The notes beneath the pieces were generated by a model. That model made no database searches and had not been told where the DNA came from. It saw nothing but the letters and a program-made list of their open reading frames with translations. Shown here one piece after another: positions 46,471 through 58,309 of a stretch of 64,000 nucleotides of DNA. A program made the position numbers and the translations under genes. The stretch spans positions 41,316,927 through 41,380,926 of the forward strand of contig CM055101.1 in the NCBI GenBank assembly GCA_029204225.1. The letters run 5' to 3'. Position 1 is the stretch's first letter. Each line of letters begins with the position of its first letter. This DNA is from Diphasiastrum complanatum. Lineage: Eukaryota; Streptophyta; Lycopodiopsida; Lycopodiales; Lycopodiaceae.

Positions 46471-49255
46471 CATGGCCTCCTCACCTTCTGATGACTCTGG
46501 CACCAAGCGAGTGAGCCAGTGCGAGATACCGTCAACCACCCAGATTTGGCCCTTGCCTTCTGATGTCCTTATTAAACCATGACTTCAGATTGCTGGCCCA
46601 CTTCTTGAAGCAATGGGGTTCTACCTAGTGCTTTTTAGCTCTGATTTCAACATGGGCCTCTTCCTTCATGCTTACGCCACTTGGGATGTGCCAAAGAAAC
46701 GTTTCCACTTCTTGTACCAAGGTACCATGTACAAGGTACGAATTAACGCAGACTCGATGGTCACTGTCGGCATTATGTTTGGTGACCACCAGCCCATCTC
46801 TCATCATCAGGCAAAAGACTTGATAAAGCCTTTCGTAACCCAGGCTTCACCTGAAATCCTAATCCAAACTAACAACGGGTACCTGATAGAGGCTATCACG
46901 GACTCTATCATTCAGGCGGCCACACATCTGTTGAACAACTTTTTGGCTGTTTCAACATTTCGCAAGGATAGAATCTAGTCCAAGCTGCTTAGTCAGATTG
47001 AAGAGTCCTTCTTGGGATTCCCTGGCCCCACAGTCGTGCCATACAACTGGCATGCCTTCCTCATCCACGAATTAACAATCTCCATCAAACCAAACACTCG
47101 AGATTGTATCGCAGTGGGTCCCTTGCTGTGTAACTTCGCCTATGCATTTCTCGAGGTGAAAGTGCGCGGCTTTTGTTGTTCCAACCTTTTATCATCCACT
47201 ATGCCACACACTAACCTCTATTCTCCATCCACCGCATCCACGTCTGCCCAACCTGTAGTCACGGACATGACGGCCAACAAAAGAATGTGTGGTGTTGCCC
47301 CCTCCTCCTCATTCCCACCTGCTACCAGACGACGTACCACCACCATCCACCAGTAATAGTTTCGGCTTCTACCACTGCCACTTCCTCTTTTGTACAACCT
47401 CCTACCACTGTTTCTGTTGCCGTTCCTCTTTCTTTTGTTTCATCCACAACTGTTGCTTCTGTTTCCATTCTCATCTCCTCTGTAGATACTACTTCTCCCT
47501 CTGTTCCATCTTCTACCACCCCTTCCATTACTATCGCATCCTCCATTACCCCTGTTTCCACCATTGTCCCTCTCCAGCTCAATCTTGCTGATTCACAGTT
47601 GTTTCCAGACACCCTGGCATGGATGCAGGTCATAAACTTTTCACCACCACGCCAGGCCACGTCAGTCCCATCTTCTCCTTCCATCCTCCACACCACCCTA
47701 CAGTTTTCCTTTGTTCCCTCCATTCTCTCTTTTAGACAAGCTGTACTCATCCTTGTCTCCACTTATATTCCTCCCACACCACCCACTTCTCCATCAATGG
47801 CTGCCGAGGGTGACCAACCATTGCCTGACGACGCATTTGTACAAACTATTTCTATTCCATCACCAGATTATGCAGATTCCACCGCACCAGATGACAAGAG
47901 ATCACCGGAAAAACTCATAGAAGACGACGACGACGACACTATACAAGTCATCGGGGCCACTACCTCACAAGCCCCTGCAAGCGTCAATGTACTAGCGGCT
48001 CCAACGGACCTAACGACGGCCTACCAAGCCTTGGGGACATTCATCCAGGACGTGGTAGCAGCCAAAGCCTCATTGGACAACTGGGTACTACATTTGGCAA
48101 CCAACAACACCTAACTGCGAGCAAAAATCACAAAGCTGCAAAACGAGCTGATCATCACTCAACAACACGAACAAGACGGGCACTGGGAGATCACGAAGTT
48201 GCAGCAAAAGGAGGACAACCTAAATCAGTATATCCAGAGCCTCTCCGAAGTGTTGATGGATGCCTCCACAAAGGGGCAGAAGCTTTAGTCTGAAGCATCC
48301 CAACAACTTGCAACTCCAGATGTATGAAACTGACAACACACGTCTAGAAGCGGAGGTGCAAGCACTGAAAAGTAAAAAACTCATCTGGTTAGTTCAACCC
48401 GCACCTGACTCAAGGCTACTATCTCAAGCAAAGAGGAATTTCTTCAAGCGTCAGGTGTAGGTCTATAGTCAAACTCTGAACAGCTACCAGACGGAGTACC
48501 GGGCCAACGCAACTCAGGATCTCGACAAGTACTGGGCCAACGCAACTCAAAAGCTCACCCAGGCCAAACAAGCCCTCAAGGCTTGTCAACAGTTTATGGA
48601 AAAAAAGGCTCAACCAACTTTGTGGTGATTCCAACGCCACCTCTCTTTGATGCTACACAGGCAAGTACGAGCCAAGATCAAGACAAGCAGACAGCAGGCG
48701 ACACACGTCAGGATCAGGGGTCAGCCGGACACCAAGGGCCTCTCAATATTGGAACAGACACGCAGACCCAAGGCCAAGATACGAGCCCTAGCCAGAGCCA
48801 AGGAGAAGGACAAGTCTCATCATCACGAGGCTCGCATTCAATATCTGTCAGCCCGGCCTTTAGACGCCCCAAGTCTGTGGAGGAAAAGATCAACGAATTC
48901 CTATTCAAATATCCCCACAAGTCCTCAAGAGACGGTTGGCAGATCACTTCACAACTCAGATCATCAAAGAAAACGAACTACAAGCACTCCCCACCTCCAA
49001 CCTCAACTAGAGTGGCACCAGCAGATGTTTGAACGTGACCCTGTAGACATCAGGACGTATGTGACTACTCCGCAACAACTCAAGGTGAACGCGCATTTTC
49101 TGCCATGCACACAACGATCCAAATGGGTGAAATGCGGCCATCCACAAGTCCCTGCACACAAATAAAGACTTGAAAAATATTGGTAGAATCATCTCTATGG
49201 AAGACGTAACGACGTACCTGATCAACCAACGGCGAGCCAAGCGCTCACTTAACTG
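46471..49255 (+). pseudogene. P1: P-family ORF (globular, Ser/Thr/Pro-rich, coiled coil)
   Basis: From ATG 46471 (MASSPSDDSG) a region of about 190 residues with mixed composition reads to 47356. A long Ser/Thr/Pro/Val-rich linker follows in a second frame (to 48114), with an acidic DDDDD patch near 47930; then a coiled coil (LRAKITKLQNEL, ITKLQQKEDNLNQ), a Gln/Ser-rich segment and a C-terminal part (KYPHKSSRD; in another frame RDPVDIRTYVTTP). Four in-frame stops (near 46580, 46977, 48112, 48286) look like C-to-T changes at CGA, CAG or CAA codons. No enzyme motif. It could be a gag-like or ORF1-like protein of an unknown element, or an amplified host gene. Not recognised. Confidence 0.45.
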
Positions 49256-50459
49256 AACCGGCAGAGTGCTGAGAGACCGGCATTACTTCAGGCCGTGGGT
49301 CTTGTTGGGGGTATTTCTGTTGATATCTTCAGAGCCTATAGAATTTGTTAACTAGTTTTTTTTTGTTTCTTTCTTCTTCTACCTATCAACAAAGACTGTG
49401 GGCACTTCTTGAGATTACTTTTTTTGTTTTAAGGCCCAGATTAGGCAGAAAGGATAGATAATCATTGTAGTATTGTCCTGCCTGTCAGAAGACATCCGGA
49501 TGAGTCACTCTTGAACTGAATGCACATGCATAATCAACCAAAATGTAAGCCAATGCGTTCAACAAATGATCTACGTTATTGCTCAGTTGAACAATGATGG
49601 ATTCCTACTTCTACTTTGTTGCAAAATGACCTAAAATCAGATCCTACACTATTTTACTTGCATAAATTGACAAAACAAGAAACAAAAACTAATCTACAAC
49701 ATGTTTGATTCTTGGATCAAGAACTAGAATGTTAGAGAATATGCAAGATTTATGCCACATTTTTAGCCTATTTAGTTTACTTGAATGTTGGTTCCTACAT
49801 TAATCCACAAACAAGAAAAGAAGCTAATCCACTCTAGGAAATCAGCAAATCTAATCCACTCTACAGTCCACAACCACACACCAAAGGAGGGAAGGGCAAG
49901 ATCATAAATGCATCATTCAAGAAACAAGAATGATCAAGGAGCTCAATGGATGCACCAAATTCGTGAAGGCTATTCTCATTTTAGCATGGAGTTGATACAA
50001 TTCACAAAAAGCTCCTCTACTCAAAGAGGGAGTCTCTTAAATAAGCAAGAGAGCTCCTTAGGTGGCATCCTAGTGGAATTTTCACATTTCACAACTTACA
50101 AGTGGAATAATGCTCTCCACTAGAGGTCACCATCAAAAGGTGGCTCACTCTACTTTCTTTAAGAGGGGTCTACTTGCATTTAATACATTTGCCTAGAAAT
50201 ACTAGTTTCTACATGGTCATTTCATCTTCCGAGATTCACCATGAGGCTTACATAGTTCTTACTTGTCATTACTAACTAGTATTTCTCGGCTCTCATACTC
50301 GGCTCTCAGTCTTCATTAGTCTCGTCTTTTCAGAGACCTCCTCGGTCTAAGGTGAGAGGTGCTCTTGAGTTGCTCTATCCAAGTATCTTGGAGATTCGTC
50401 AGAATCAGCCAAGATCATCCCACCCCTAGTGTGTTGTAGGACCCACTACAACTCATATT
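49256..50459. other. possible LTR or spacer after P1
   Basis: TGTTGGGGG at 49303 could start an LTR, since it follows the P1 coding end, but no matching CCCAACA end or polypurine tract was found. No gene seen. Confidence 0.3.
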
Positions 50460-51662
50460 GGACGATGTCGCTCTGCTTTGCATTGGCATCTTCGATCATC
50501 ACTTGGAAAAGTATAGATTCTCGTTCGCTTACATAGAATCAAGTGCTTATTGTCGCCAGTTTTTATCACAAAAATTGTTTTTCACGAATTGCCGTAGTTT
50601 AACCAGAATGTCTTATTGCTGCAATTGGTTGACATTCTCAAAATTGGAGAGCTCTCAGCAGCTTCACAACTTGCATGCTCGAGTGCTTTCCATGTGTTTC
50701 TTTGTTTTGTCACTTGTATATGCCATTGACGGTTTCATGTTTGGTTTCTTGGCAGATTCTATCTTCTAGGAGGTCTGTATCCTCCATTTGCCTCTGGGTG
50801 TGTGAAAGGATGAAGGAATTGATAGTTCTACAGTTGCAACCTTGGACCCTTGCAATGTCGAGCTTTGACCACCACTTGCTGGGTGAGGAACTTACTTTAT
50901 TTGGCAGGTTCATGGTTGTCTTCATCTTTCTTTTCTGCAGCTCTTTCTTTTGATCCATTACTTTTGGATCTCTTTGGGCTTCATACGAGGGGATTCAACT
51001 ATCATTGCTCCAGAGAGTTTCTTTTGATCAAGGTTGATCTGACTCATCTGTTGGTTAAGTTTTGTCCTTTCCTCCTCAGCTTCTTGGATCTTTCTCTTTA
51101 TTTTTCTGGCTGCTTTGCTTGCTTCTTAGATCTTCATTGGCTGATCATCCATTGTAGGTGGCAGTTGGTCTCCGCAGGACATTTGCAATGATCTATCAGC
51201 TGACTATCAAAATTGGGGATTTATAAGAAGAACAGTAACTGGTGATAAACAAACAGATGGAAGGAAGGGTGGTGGTGACAACGGTAGATGGTGTGAACGA
51301 TAGGCATAAGAGTGAATGCAGATGTATGGCAAGACGCCGGTTGAAGAAGGAGACTGATTTTTCAATGCTTGTGTTTCTCTTTTCTGAAGGATCTTCGTCA
51401 TGACTGGGATACTTCTTTTGATTGAGTCTCTTCGGTTACCCATCTGCCTTCTTTGCCTTGTCGTTGTCGACTTCGGGTTTGTGACCTCGGCTGTCGATCT
51501 CGCTGGTGGTGTTGCTAGCAACATAACTGCTCCAGTGGATCCAAGCAAATCCACTCTCTCTCCCCCCCCCAAAATCTGTTGGTGGAGATGTTGTTGCTGG
51601 TAATTGTTCATGCTCAGGATTGGATCGGACTGTGGAACACGTAGTTGAAAGTCGTTGAACAT
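50460..51662 (-). pseudogene. P4: P-family coiled-coil ORF, minus strand
   Basis: The frame 51662-51207 is Gln/Ser/Thr-rich. Downstream on the same strand come a coiled coil (KRKIQEAEEERTKLNQQM) and GAMIVESPRMKPKEIQ, matching P3. Several stops. It is oriented opposite to P1, P2 and P3. No catalytic motif. Plus-strand ORFs here are shadows. Confidence 0.45.
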
Positions 51663-51900
51663 GCGACTGGACTAAAGATTGAACAAATTTTAACTAAATT
51701 TGTTTCGACAAATTTAACAAAGAAGAGAGAAACAACCATTCAAATTGTTGGATTAGCTACCATATCTTCATAAGAACCCTCATAGAGCTCACCATAGACA
51801 GATCTGTAGAAAGCTCTACAAGAGCTACTTGTGGATAAACAGTTAAAAAGAGGCCTCTACGAGACTTCAATCAAGCAAAAATTTCAAAACCTTCACATTC

Positions 51901-53456
51901 CATCAAGATCATCAAACCAACCTTCGCAAGCAGCATGAATGGACTCAGAACATTCAAATTTGTCAGAAAATTGAACAGGATAATAATTCGGAAAATGGAT
52001 TTTGATCAATAGGTCGAACAATCAGATTGGAACAATCCTACTACTATGTGAAGGTAGCGGTCGACTGATTTCCTCAGTGCATGCACTACTACAACAGTGG
52101 GTGAACACAAAATAGAGCTTACTTGAGTTTGTGCAGAAGTGGAAGAGCAGACAGTCTGACAAATCAATTTGAGAGTCAGAAAAAAGTCGAAAGCGTGCAA
52201 CATTGACAAAATATGAACACAAAACTAGACAATAATTTATTAAGATTGAATGTACAGAAATACAAGTCAAATGACGTTGGTGAGCACAGAACAATAGCGG
52301 GTGAAACCACGTGCTCACAAAGCTAATCACGATCTGTAGCAACAATGAACTTATTCTATTAATCAGTCTGAAAGAAAAGAATCAATGCTTGAAAGCATCT
52401 ACTATGTCTGTCTCTGATAAGCTGTCATCTCGGCGTCTATGGGCGCTCGAGCATATATAGAATTAGCCTATCTTGTCTGACATTGGCTTGCATTATTATG
52501 GTCAACTATATGCAATTTACATTTGCGCAGGTGTATGTACAAGGAGGTGGCATGGAGCCATTGCGTCGTTTGGAATATATCGTGGCTGCTGCTATCATTG
52601 TCCAAGTAGCTGCACAATACAAGAAGTGGGTGTAAGAAGGCTTCGACCGAGCATGTCACTGTGGATAGTCAATGGAGTTAGGATAGTCATTTGATGGTCT
52701 CCGACGATAGTCAGTTGAGTCGATAAGTCGGACTCCCTGATAAGTCGACCAAGTTGGGTTTTTCTGATAAGTCGACCAAATCCGACAAGTCGGGTGACTT
52801 TGACAAGTGGGACTATCATTATCTTGCCTATCTTCTATAATAGAGTATTTCTATAGACTGTGCAATAATGCATAGAAAACTGCAGCAATATGAATGGAAC
52901 TAGATTAACATGTGATTTAGGAGAGTAGAGGAATAACTCCAACAAAATTGGCCTGCCTATAAGGTGGGATCTTAAAAATCTGATAACAGGAGTATGTTGG
53001 GCTAGAGTTCCCTCCCTACACCCTCACATGACTTTCATAACCTTTGCATGGAAGGCAAAACAACTTCTAAACTCTCGCCAACTTCTCTAGGGTCTTAAAA
53101 CATCATTAAGAAGGTCCCTACAAAATTTGGTATGGAACTAAGCGATGGAAAGTGTACTTCTCCTAATACGCACTCTAATTTTCCTCTATATAAGCAGGAA
53201 ATTCAAGTCATTTGTCACTTTGCCTAGCGAAGCTCTTGCTGAATTTCTAATTGAATTTTCTATTGCTACCAAATTCTCTCGAACTTTGCACATACTATTT
53301 TCAGCCTTCCATAACACCAAATCCAGTTCCATTTGTCTCTCATCCACCTCTGCCACTCAAATATCTACTATTTTCTTGTTTTTTTCATTTTTCATCTTAT
53401 CCGTTCCTTAATCCTTATTTTTCCACCAAATTTGACCAGACCACCTCTCATCAATA
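51901..53456 (+). repeat. P2 leader, split by a solo LTR
   Basis: 51901-51960 and 52945-53456 together match the P1 leader (45879-46470), with the TATA box TATATAAG at 53187-53194. The ATG at 53457 is followed one codon later by TGA, so P2 coding is dead or missing. Confidence 0.7.
51961..52944. mobile_element. R-family solo LTR with AAATT target duplication
   Basis: A 984-bp unit beginning TGTCAG and ending CCAACA, flanked by the 5-bp direct repeats AAATT at 51956-51960 and 52945-52949. It interrupts P2-leader sequence that is continuous in P1. Similar to 10983-11926. A 5-bp duplication and a lone LTR indicate insertion followed by LTR-LTR recombination. It contains a local repeat of GATAAGTCG at 52710-52800 not seen in the other copy. 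Confidence 0.85.
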
Positions 53457-53460
53457 TGGC

Positions 53461-53984
53461 TTGATGAGTGAGCTTGGTGTAGGATTGGAAGCATCACAGT
53501 TAGCAGCAGAACGTTTAAATTGAATGATTCATAGATGCACAATGAAATGATACACTAGTAGGACCAAAATTGCACTCTAATTATTATCAACAATGAGTAC
53601 AATGGCATGAAGTTATAACTTCAGCTTGTTGATTGTGATAATGCTAATACAGATTAATAATTAATCAAATTCTGAATTCTCTAAAGAAGTTTTATGCTGA
53701 AGATTAACCTATCTAATATCCTACAAATATTTACAACAACCTTTTCTACAGTTACTACAATCGCCTCATTACTATAAATGCTTTGTACAATGTAGACAGA
53801 CTATCAACATGAAGTCGTTGGGTTGGATTTTAGATCGACAATATCAAAATTTACAAGTATTGAAAAAATATACAAAGGACTCAAAAAATATACAATGACT
53901 CAGAAAATTACGAATTTTTTGAGTCGATCTCATATTGAGAAATTTTGATTTTGGGTATAAAAAAATATAGGAATTTCAAGTCGA
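53461..53984. other. no recognisable gene
   Basis: AT-rich sequence between P2 and C6. Nothing recognised. Confidence 0.4.
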
Positions 53985-54800
53985 TATGGTATCAAAAAAT
54001 TCTAGAAAGTTCGATCTTAAATTTTTTGATCTTCTGTTCAGGTCTTTTTTTGGGTTTTGCATAGCTTTTAGGATGCTCATTAATAAATGGATTTGAGGCT
54101 GAACATTGAATTCCAACACTTCTCCTTAATGTGGATCCTAGAAAGCTTTTGATTTTTAGATTCAACACGTTGTTGAATATGAGATGGTGCTCATTTGGCA
54201 GAGCGTTTGTGAAGTAATCTACTGCCATTAGATTTGTTCTACTGGGTCAATTTTTGTACTCCGTGACAACAGTTGGCTGGATCCATATTAGGCCTTTTGT
54301 TCTCTGATGCTAGCCTGCATTTCAAATCCTTCATCAGATTCAGATTGTTACTGAATAGTAGAGTATCATCTACATAAAGAGTGGTGTTGATGAAGAAATC
54401 TGATACAGACTTGAAATAAATATTCGAGTCTACCAAGTTTGGATAGAAATCATTCTCGTTTAGAAATACAAATTTGGTGTCCTCTTCTGCTATGCACTGG
54501 TCAACATCAGTAGTTGACTTTGCTTCTAAAATAGTGTTGAGTTCCTACACAAAGTAGCAGGTTGGATCATCCATGAATCGAGATGGAGGCTATCTGGATT
54601 GATTTGATCTTCTAAGTTGAAATTTGATCCTCTGATGTGATTCAATCCGTTGAGATTCTGACTCATTTTCTGAATTAGTATCGATTTTTGACTATTCGAC
54701 CATTGAATCGGAATTCTACTGTTCGATACTTGGGTCAAAATTTGCTGCAGCTTTCTCTTTGTGGTCAAAAAATTGGTCTTTCAGAAAGATGACATCTCTG
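53985..54800 (-). pseudogene. C6: internally deleted copia
   Basis: The minus strand has NRDVIFLKDQFFDHKEKAA (the linker after integrase) at about 54800-54740, then a Ser/Asn-rich linker, then LYVDDTLLFSNN (reverse transcriptase box at 54377-54366), then MAVDYFTNALPNEHH (RNase H end) from 54228. Most of reverse transcriptase and RNase H is deleted. Its right end runs into the C4 LTR. Confidence 0.75.
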
Positions 54801-55636
54801 TTTAGATTCGCGAACAGTTTCTTGTGGAAGCTCGTGGCTTTCTTGTTGAAGCTCAAAAGATTTGCGAACAGAATCTTGTCACAAAATTTTCTATTTCTTG
54901 TTCAAGCCTCAAATGTCGCAAAATTGTCACGAACAATTCGCGAAATCTTCTCGACTATTCTACAAGCTCACCTGTCGCGAAACTATCTCGAACAGTTTGT
55001 GAAATATTCTAGCTTCCTTCTTCAAGCTCAAGAATTGTCATCTATCGCGAACAATTTGCGAAAGACGAAAATGTCACGAAAAGACAAGTGTCGCGAACAA
55101 TTCGCGAAACACGAAGCTAGTCAGATGAAGAGATAGACTGTTACGAAATATTTGCGAATAGAAATTATTCGAGTTTGGAAACAGAGCATCTATTTGAATA
55201 TCAACTCTCACAAACGATTAGATTTCTATTGTTACAGTATTAAAAGGACAAAAGACTTGTAAATAAAAGGCCAAAAGATCTGTCCTATAGCAATATAAAT
55301 ACATATGCACTATTCGTTAAAACTCACTCAATCAGAGACACAACATCAAGATAAGACAACAAGAAATATATATTGATAAATCAGATTCAGAGTTTATAAA
55401 AATTCATTTTTGATCACTAGTTTCTTATTGTCTGAATCGTTTTAAGTTGTCTCATACTTTCGCATATAGTCTAATACTTCCGCATATAATTTCTGCGTGC
55501 ATATTTAATCAAAACAAATACTGTTCTATTAGTACATAGATCGGATAAAATTGCGATTGAAGACACTGATATTAGTTTGATTTATTCAAACTTGCATCAT
55601 GTTCTATGTGGAAGAATAATTACTATTTTTCCTACA
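54801..55636 (+). repeat. C4 5' LTR, first 170 bp or so missing
   Basis: Ends CCTACA one base before the primer-binding site. The 3' LTR starts TGTAG, so the termini are TGTAG..CTACA. The left end lacks the TGTAGAAC start and meets C6. TATA-like TATAAATA lies near 55303. Confidence 0.75.
54807..55160 (+). promoter_or_regulatory. 60-bp tandem repeats with CGCGAA dyads in C4 U3
   Basis: Units starting near 54846, 54901, 54961 and 55021 each open with a TTCAAGCTCA-like string, and the last three are exactly 60 bp apart. They carry a dyad, best seen as TCGCGAACAATTCGCGA at 55091-55107 (perfect 7-bp arms, 3-bp spacer), with diverged forms at 54927, 54976, 55045 and 55150. Tandem boxes upstream of the TATA act as enhancers in some plant copia elements such as Tnt1 (known). 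Here the factor is unknown; CAMTA-type CGCG or E2F-like binding is speculation. Confidence 0.7.
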
Positions 55637-55637
55637 G

Positions 55638-55649
55638 TGGTATCAGAGC
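55638..55649 (+). promoter_or_regulatory. C4 primer-binding site
   Basis: TGGTATCAGAGC, the standard plant copia site complementary to initiator tRNA-Met, one base after the LTR. Confidence 0.95.
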
Positions 55650-55699
55650 ATACAAAATTAAAGTTGATACAGTGGTATCTTCGAATCCCTCTCAACATT

Positions 55700-56690
55700 C
55701 TTCAAAATCAAAAGATGTCGTCGATCATATTCAAGCTAAGATCATTACAATCTTGGACCCAGAAGGTTCAAACTACTTGATTTGAAAATAAAGACTTCAC
55801 TCTTGTTGAAGAGCGAAGGTCTATGACAATGGGTAGAAACAATTGAGGAGAAGCCAAAAGCTACTTCTGGTAAAGAACTTTGAGAATGGATTTTAAAAAA
55901 TGACAAAGCTATATCAATTATTGCACCTTCTGTGCATGACAATATAATGCTAGATCTTACATCAATTTCAAACGCAAAGGATTTATGGGAAGAATTGCAA
56001 ACCAAGAATGAGACTCGATCTCGTAATCAGATCATGTTATTGGAAGACCAATTACCTTACCTATAGTGGGACGACAAAGACCTGAACACATTTGTGCGAA
56101 ATCTTAAAGATCTATTTAGTTCCTTGCAAAATTCTGGTGCAGATCTAAGGAAAAACAGCTTAGTTATTTTCTTCGCGCCCTAACCAGGTCATTCCACACA
56201 ATTCGAACCTTATTGGCAAAAGATGCGACAATGACACTTCAAAAGGCAATAGACGAAGTGAAGGAAGAAGTAGAAGCTTGTGAATGCTATGACGACAATG
56301 GTGATTCAAAAAATGCTCTATTTACTTAGAAGAATAAACCTTCTAAGAAGTCTAAGTTTAACAGGGAGTCGTCTAAGAAGAATGAGTCTAAGACTACTGA
56401 ACAACAATCTAGAAAACAACAGAAGAATTCTAGTGATAAGAAGATCTGCAACAGATGTAGAAAATCAGGTCACACAGAAGAAAAGTGTGGCTAAATCCAA
56501 AGATTGAATGCATTCATTGTCATAAACAAGGTCATGCAGCAATAGATTGTTATCAGAATCCCAGAAACAAAAAAGGAGCAGAATCGAAGTGAACTTTCAG
56601 ATTCAAACGATGTCGAAGATAAAGCAGAATGCTCTAGAGCAACAGAAGATAGGGCAACAAGAAATTCAGCAGCTTATGTTAATACTGATT
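55700..56690 (+). pseudogene. C4: copia gag with two zinc knuckles
   Basis: Gag reads KIITILDPEGSNYL, SGKEL (then TGA at 55881-55883 where C5 has CGA) and NTFVRNLKDLFSSL. Two CCHC knuckles follow in tandem: CNRCRKSGHTEEKC at 56447-56488 and CIHCHKQGHAAIDC at 56509-56550. A TAG at 56064-56066 is CAG in C5. C5 is the closest relative in the window. Several more shifts. Confidence 0.8.
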
Positions 56691-58170
56691 TATGTTGTTC
56701 ATCTAATGTAATTCGAGAAGTAGTACTTGATTCGAGAGATACCTCACATTTTGTTTCCTCGAAACAAATTTTGTCTAAGTACAAGAAGATGAACTATTCG
56801 AGATTCATTATACTTGGAGATGGTTCTAAACACGTGGTTGATGGAACTGGTGTATTATGGCTAGACACGAATCAAGGAGACACAAAACTGGAGAAAGTTC
56901 TCTATGTCCTTGCTCTTGATAAAGATCTTCTATCTGTAGCTAAGATAGTTGATACACGCATGTCAGTAGCCTTCACAAAGAACTCTTGTAAACCGTTCGA
57001 GGAAGATTCTGATAACCTGGTTGCTAAAGACAGTAGAGAAGGCAATTTGTATCACCTGGACATTCGAACAAGAATCGAACAAGTCAATCAAACTCAGGAA
57101 TCAACAGATGTATTGTGGCACAAAAGGCTATGTCATATGAACATGGAAGCCTTGTACCAAGCCAATAAAAACTAGAGAATTCAAGGAGTTGAAATCAAAA
57201 GTAGAGATATTTGAACTACCTACGAATCCTGTCTTAAAGGCAAGATGACTAGAACACCTTTCAGTAGGAATGTTTATAAAGCAACTAAGGTACTTGAAAT
57301 TGTGCATTCAGATATTTGTGGACCATTTGGAGTATTGTCATTGGATGATGCAAAGTACTTCATTATGTTTATTGATGACTTCAGCAAGTTCACTGTATTA
57401 TACCTCATTTGTACCAAATCTGAAGCTTTCAAGAAATTCGTTGAGTATACGAGTTGGGATGAGAAGTAGATAGACAATAAGCTGAAGCAAATTCACACAG
57501 ATCGGGGAGGTGAGTACATTTCCAACGAATTCAAAGATTACTGTATTGATCAAGATATTATGCACACAAAGACTACATTTTACACACCTCAGCACAATGG
57601 AATAGCTGAACAAAGGAATCGTACACTAATGGAAGTTGCAAGGCGTATGATGGCTCATGCGAAAGCACCAAAATAGTTGTGGGCAGAAGCAGTGGCTACA
57701 TCAAATTATCTTCATAATCGTATTCTAAAATCTTGAATACCGGATAAAACTCCTCATGAGATATGGTGGAAGTCAAAGACAAATCTTGCACATGTTTGAA
57801 CATTTGGATGCGTAGTGTATATGCACATACCAGATAAGCTGAGAAAGAAACTCGATGAAAAGATAGAACAAGGTTTTTTGGTAGGATTTGAGTTACATTC
57901 GTCATATTATCATGTTTATGTACCCAAAATTAGCAAGATAAAAGTTGTTCGAGATGTTAAATTTGATGAGACGAAATACATAGCAGACAATGATCTAGTT
58001 TGCTATGAAATTCTCAAAAGTTATTATGAGCTGCCAATGACAACAGAAGAAAAACAAGCAAAAGATGAAAGAGACTTACCAGATCCGAGGAAGGTCAAGA
58101 TCGAGTGCCTGACAGACTCGAATCGCCAGTTCGAATTCCAGCTGAAAAGCTCGAATCAGAATCGAACTTG
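56691..58170 (+). pseudogene. C4: copia protease and integrase
   Basis: Protease starts VVLDSRDTSHFVSS; the active-site DSG is DSR. Then HKRLCHMNME and the integrase: HSDICGPFG, FIDDFSKF, IHTDRGGEY, YTPQHNGIAEQRNRTLME, FGCVVYMHIP and FLVGFELHSSYYHVYVP. Stops at 57674-57676, 57734-57736 and 57797-57799 fit C-to-T change at CAG or CGA codons. Catalytic Asp, Asp and Glu can be read. Confidence 0.85.
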
Positions 58171-58309
58171 AAACCTGTAGAATTGAACTTGAAACCACTT
58201 GTGAGAAGGTCAGACATACAATGAAAACCACCAGAAAGGTATGGTCAGGATGTTTTTAATACGGCCATCGAATTTTGTGGATTCTCTGATGAACGTCAAA
58301 CATTCGAGG

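Noticed and set aside
47322-47762. Minus-strand ORF opposite the Ser/Thr/Pro-rich P1 segment
   Set aside because: Antisense shadow of a low-complexity coding stretch (Glu/Val/Thr mirror of Ser/Thr codons).
49303-50457. Complete LTR after P1
   Set aside because: A TGTTGG start exists, but no matching terminus, polypurine tract or second copy could be shown.
51400-51603. Plus-strand ORF with hydrophobic stretch as a membrane protein
   Set aside because: It is antisense to the P4 frame, which has family similarity to P3.
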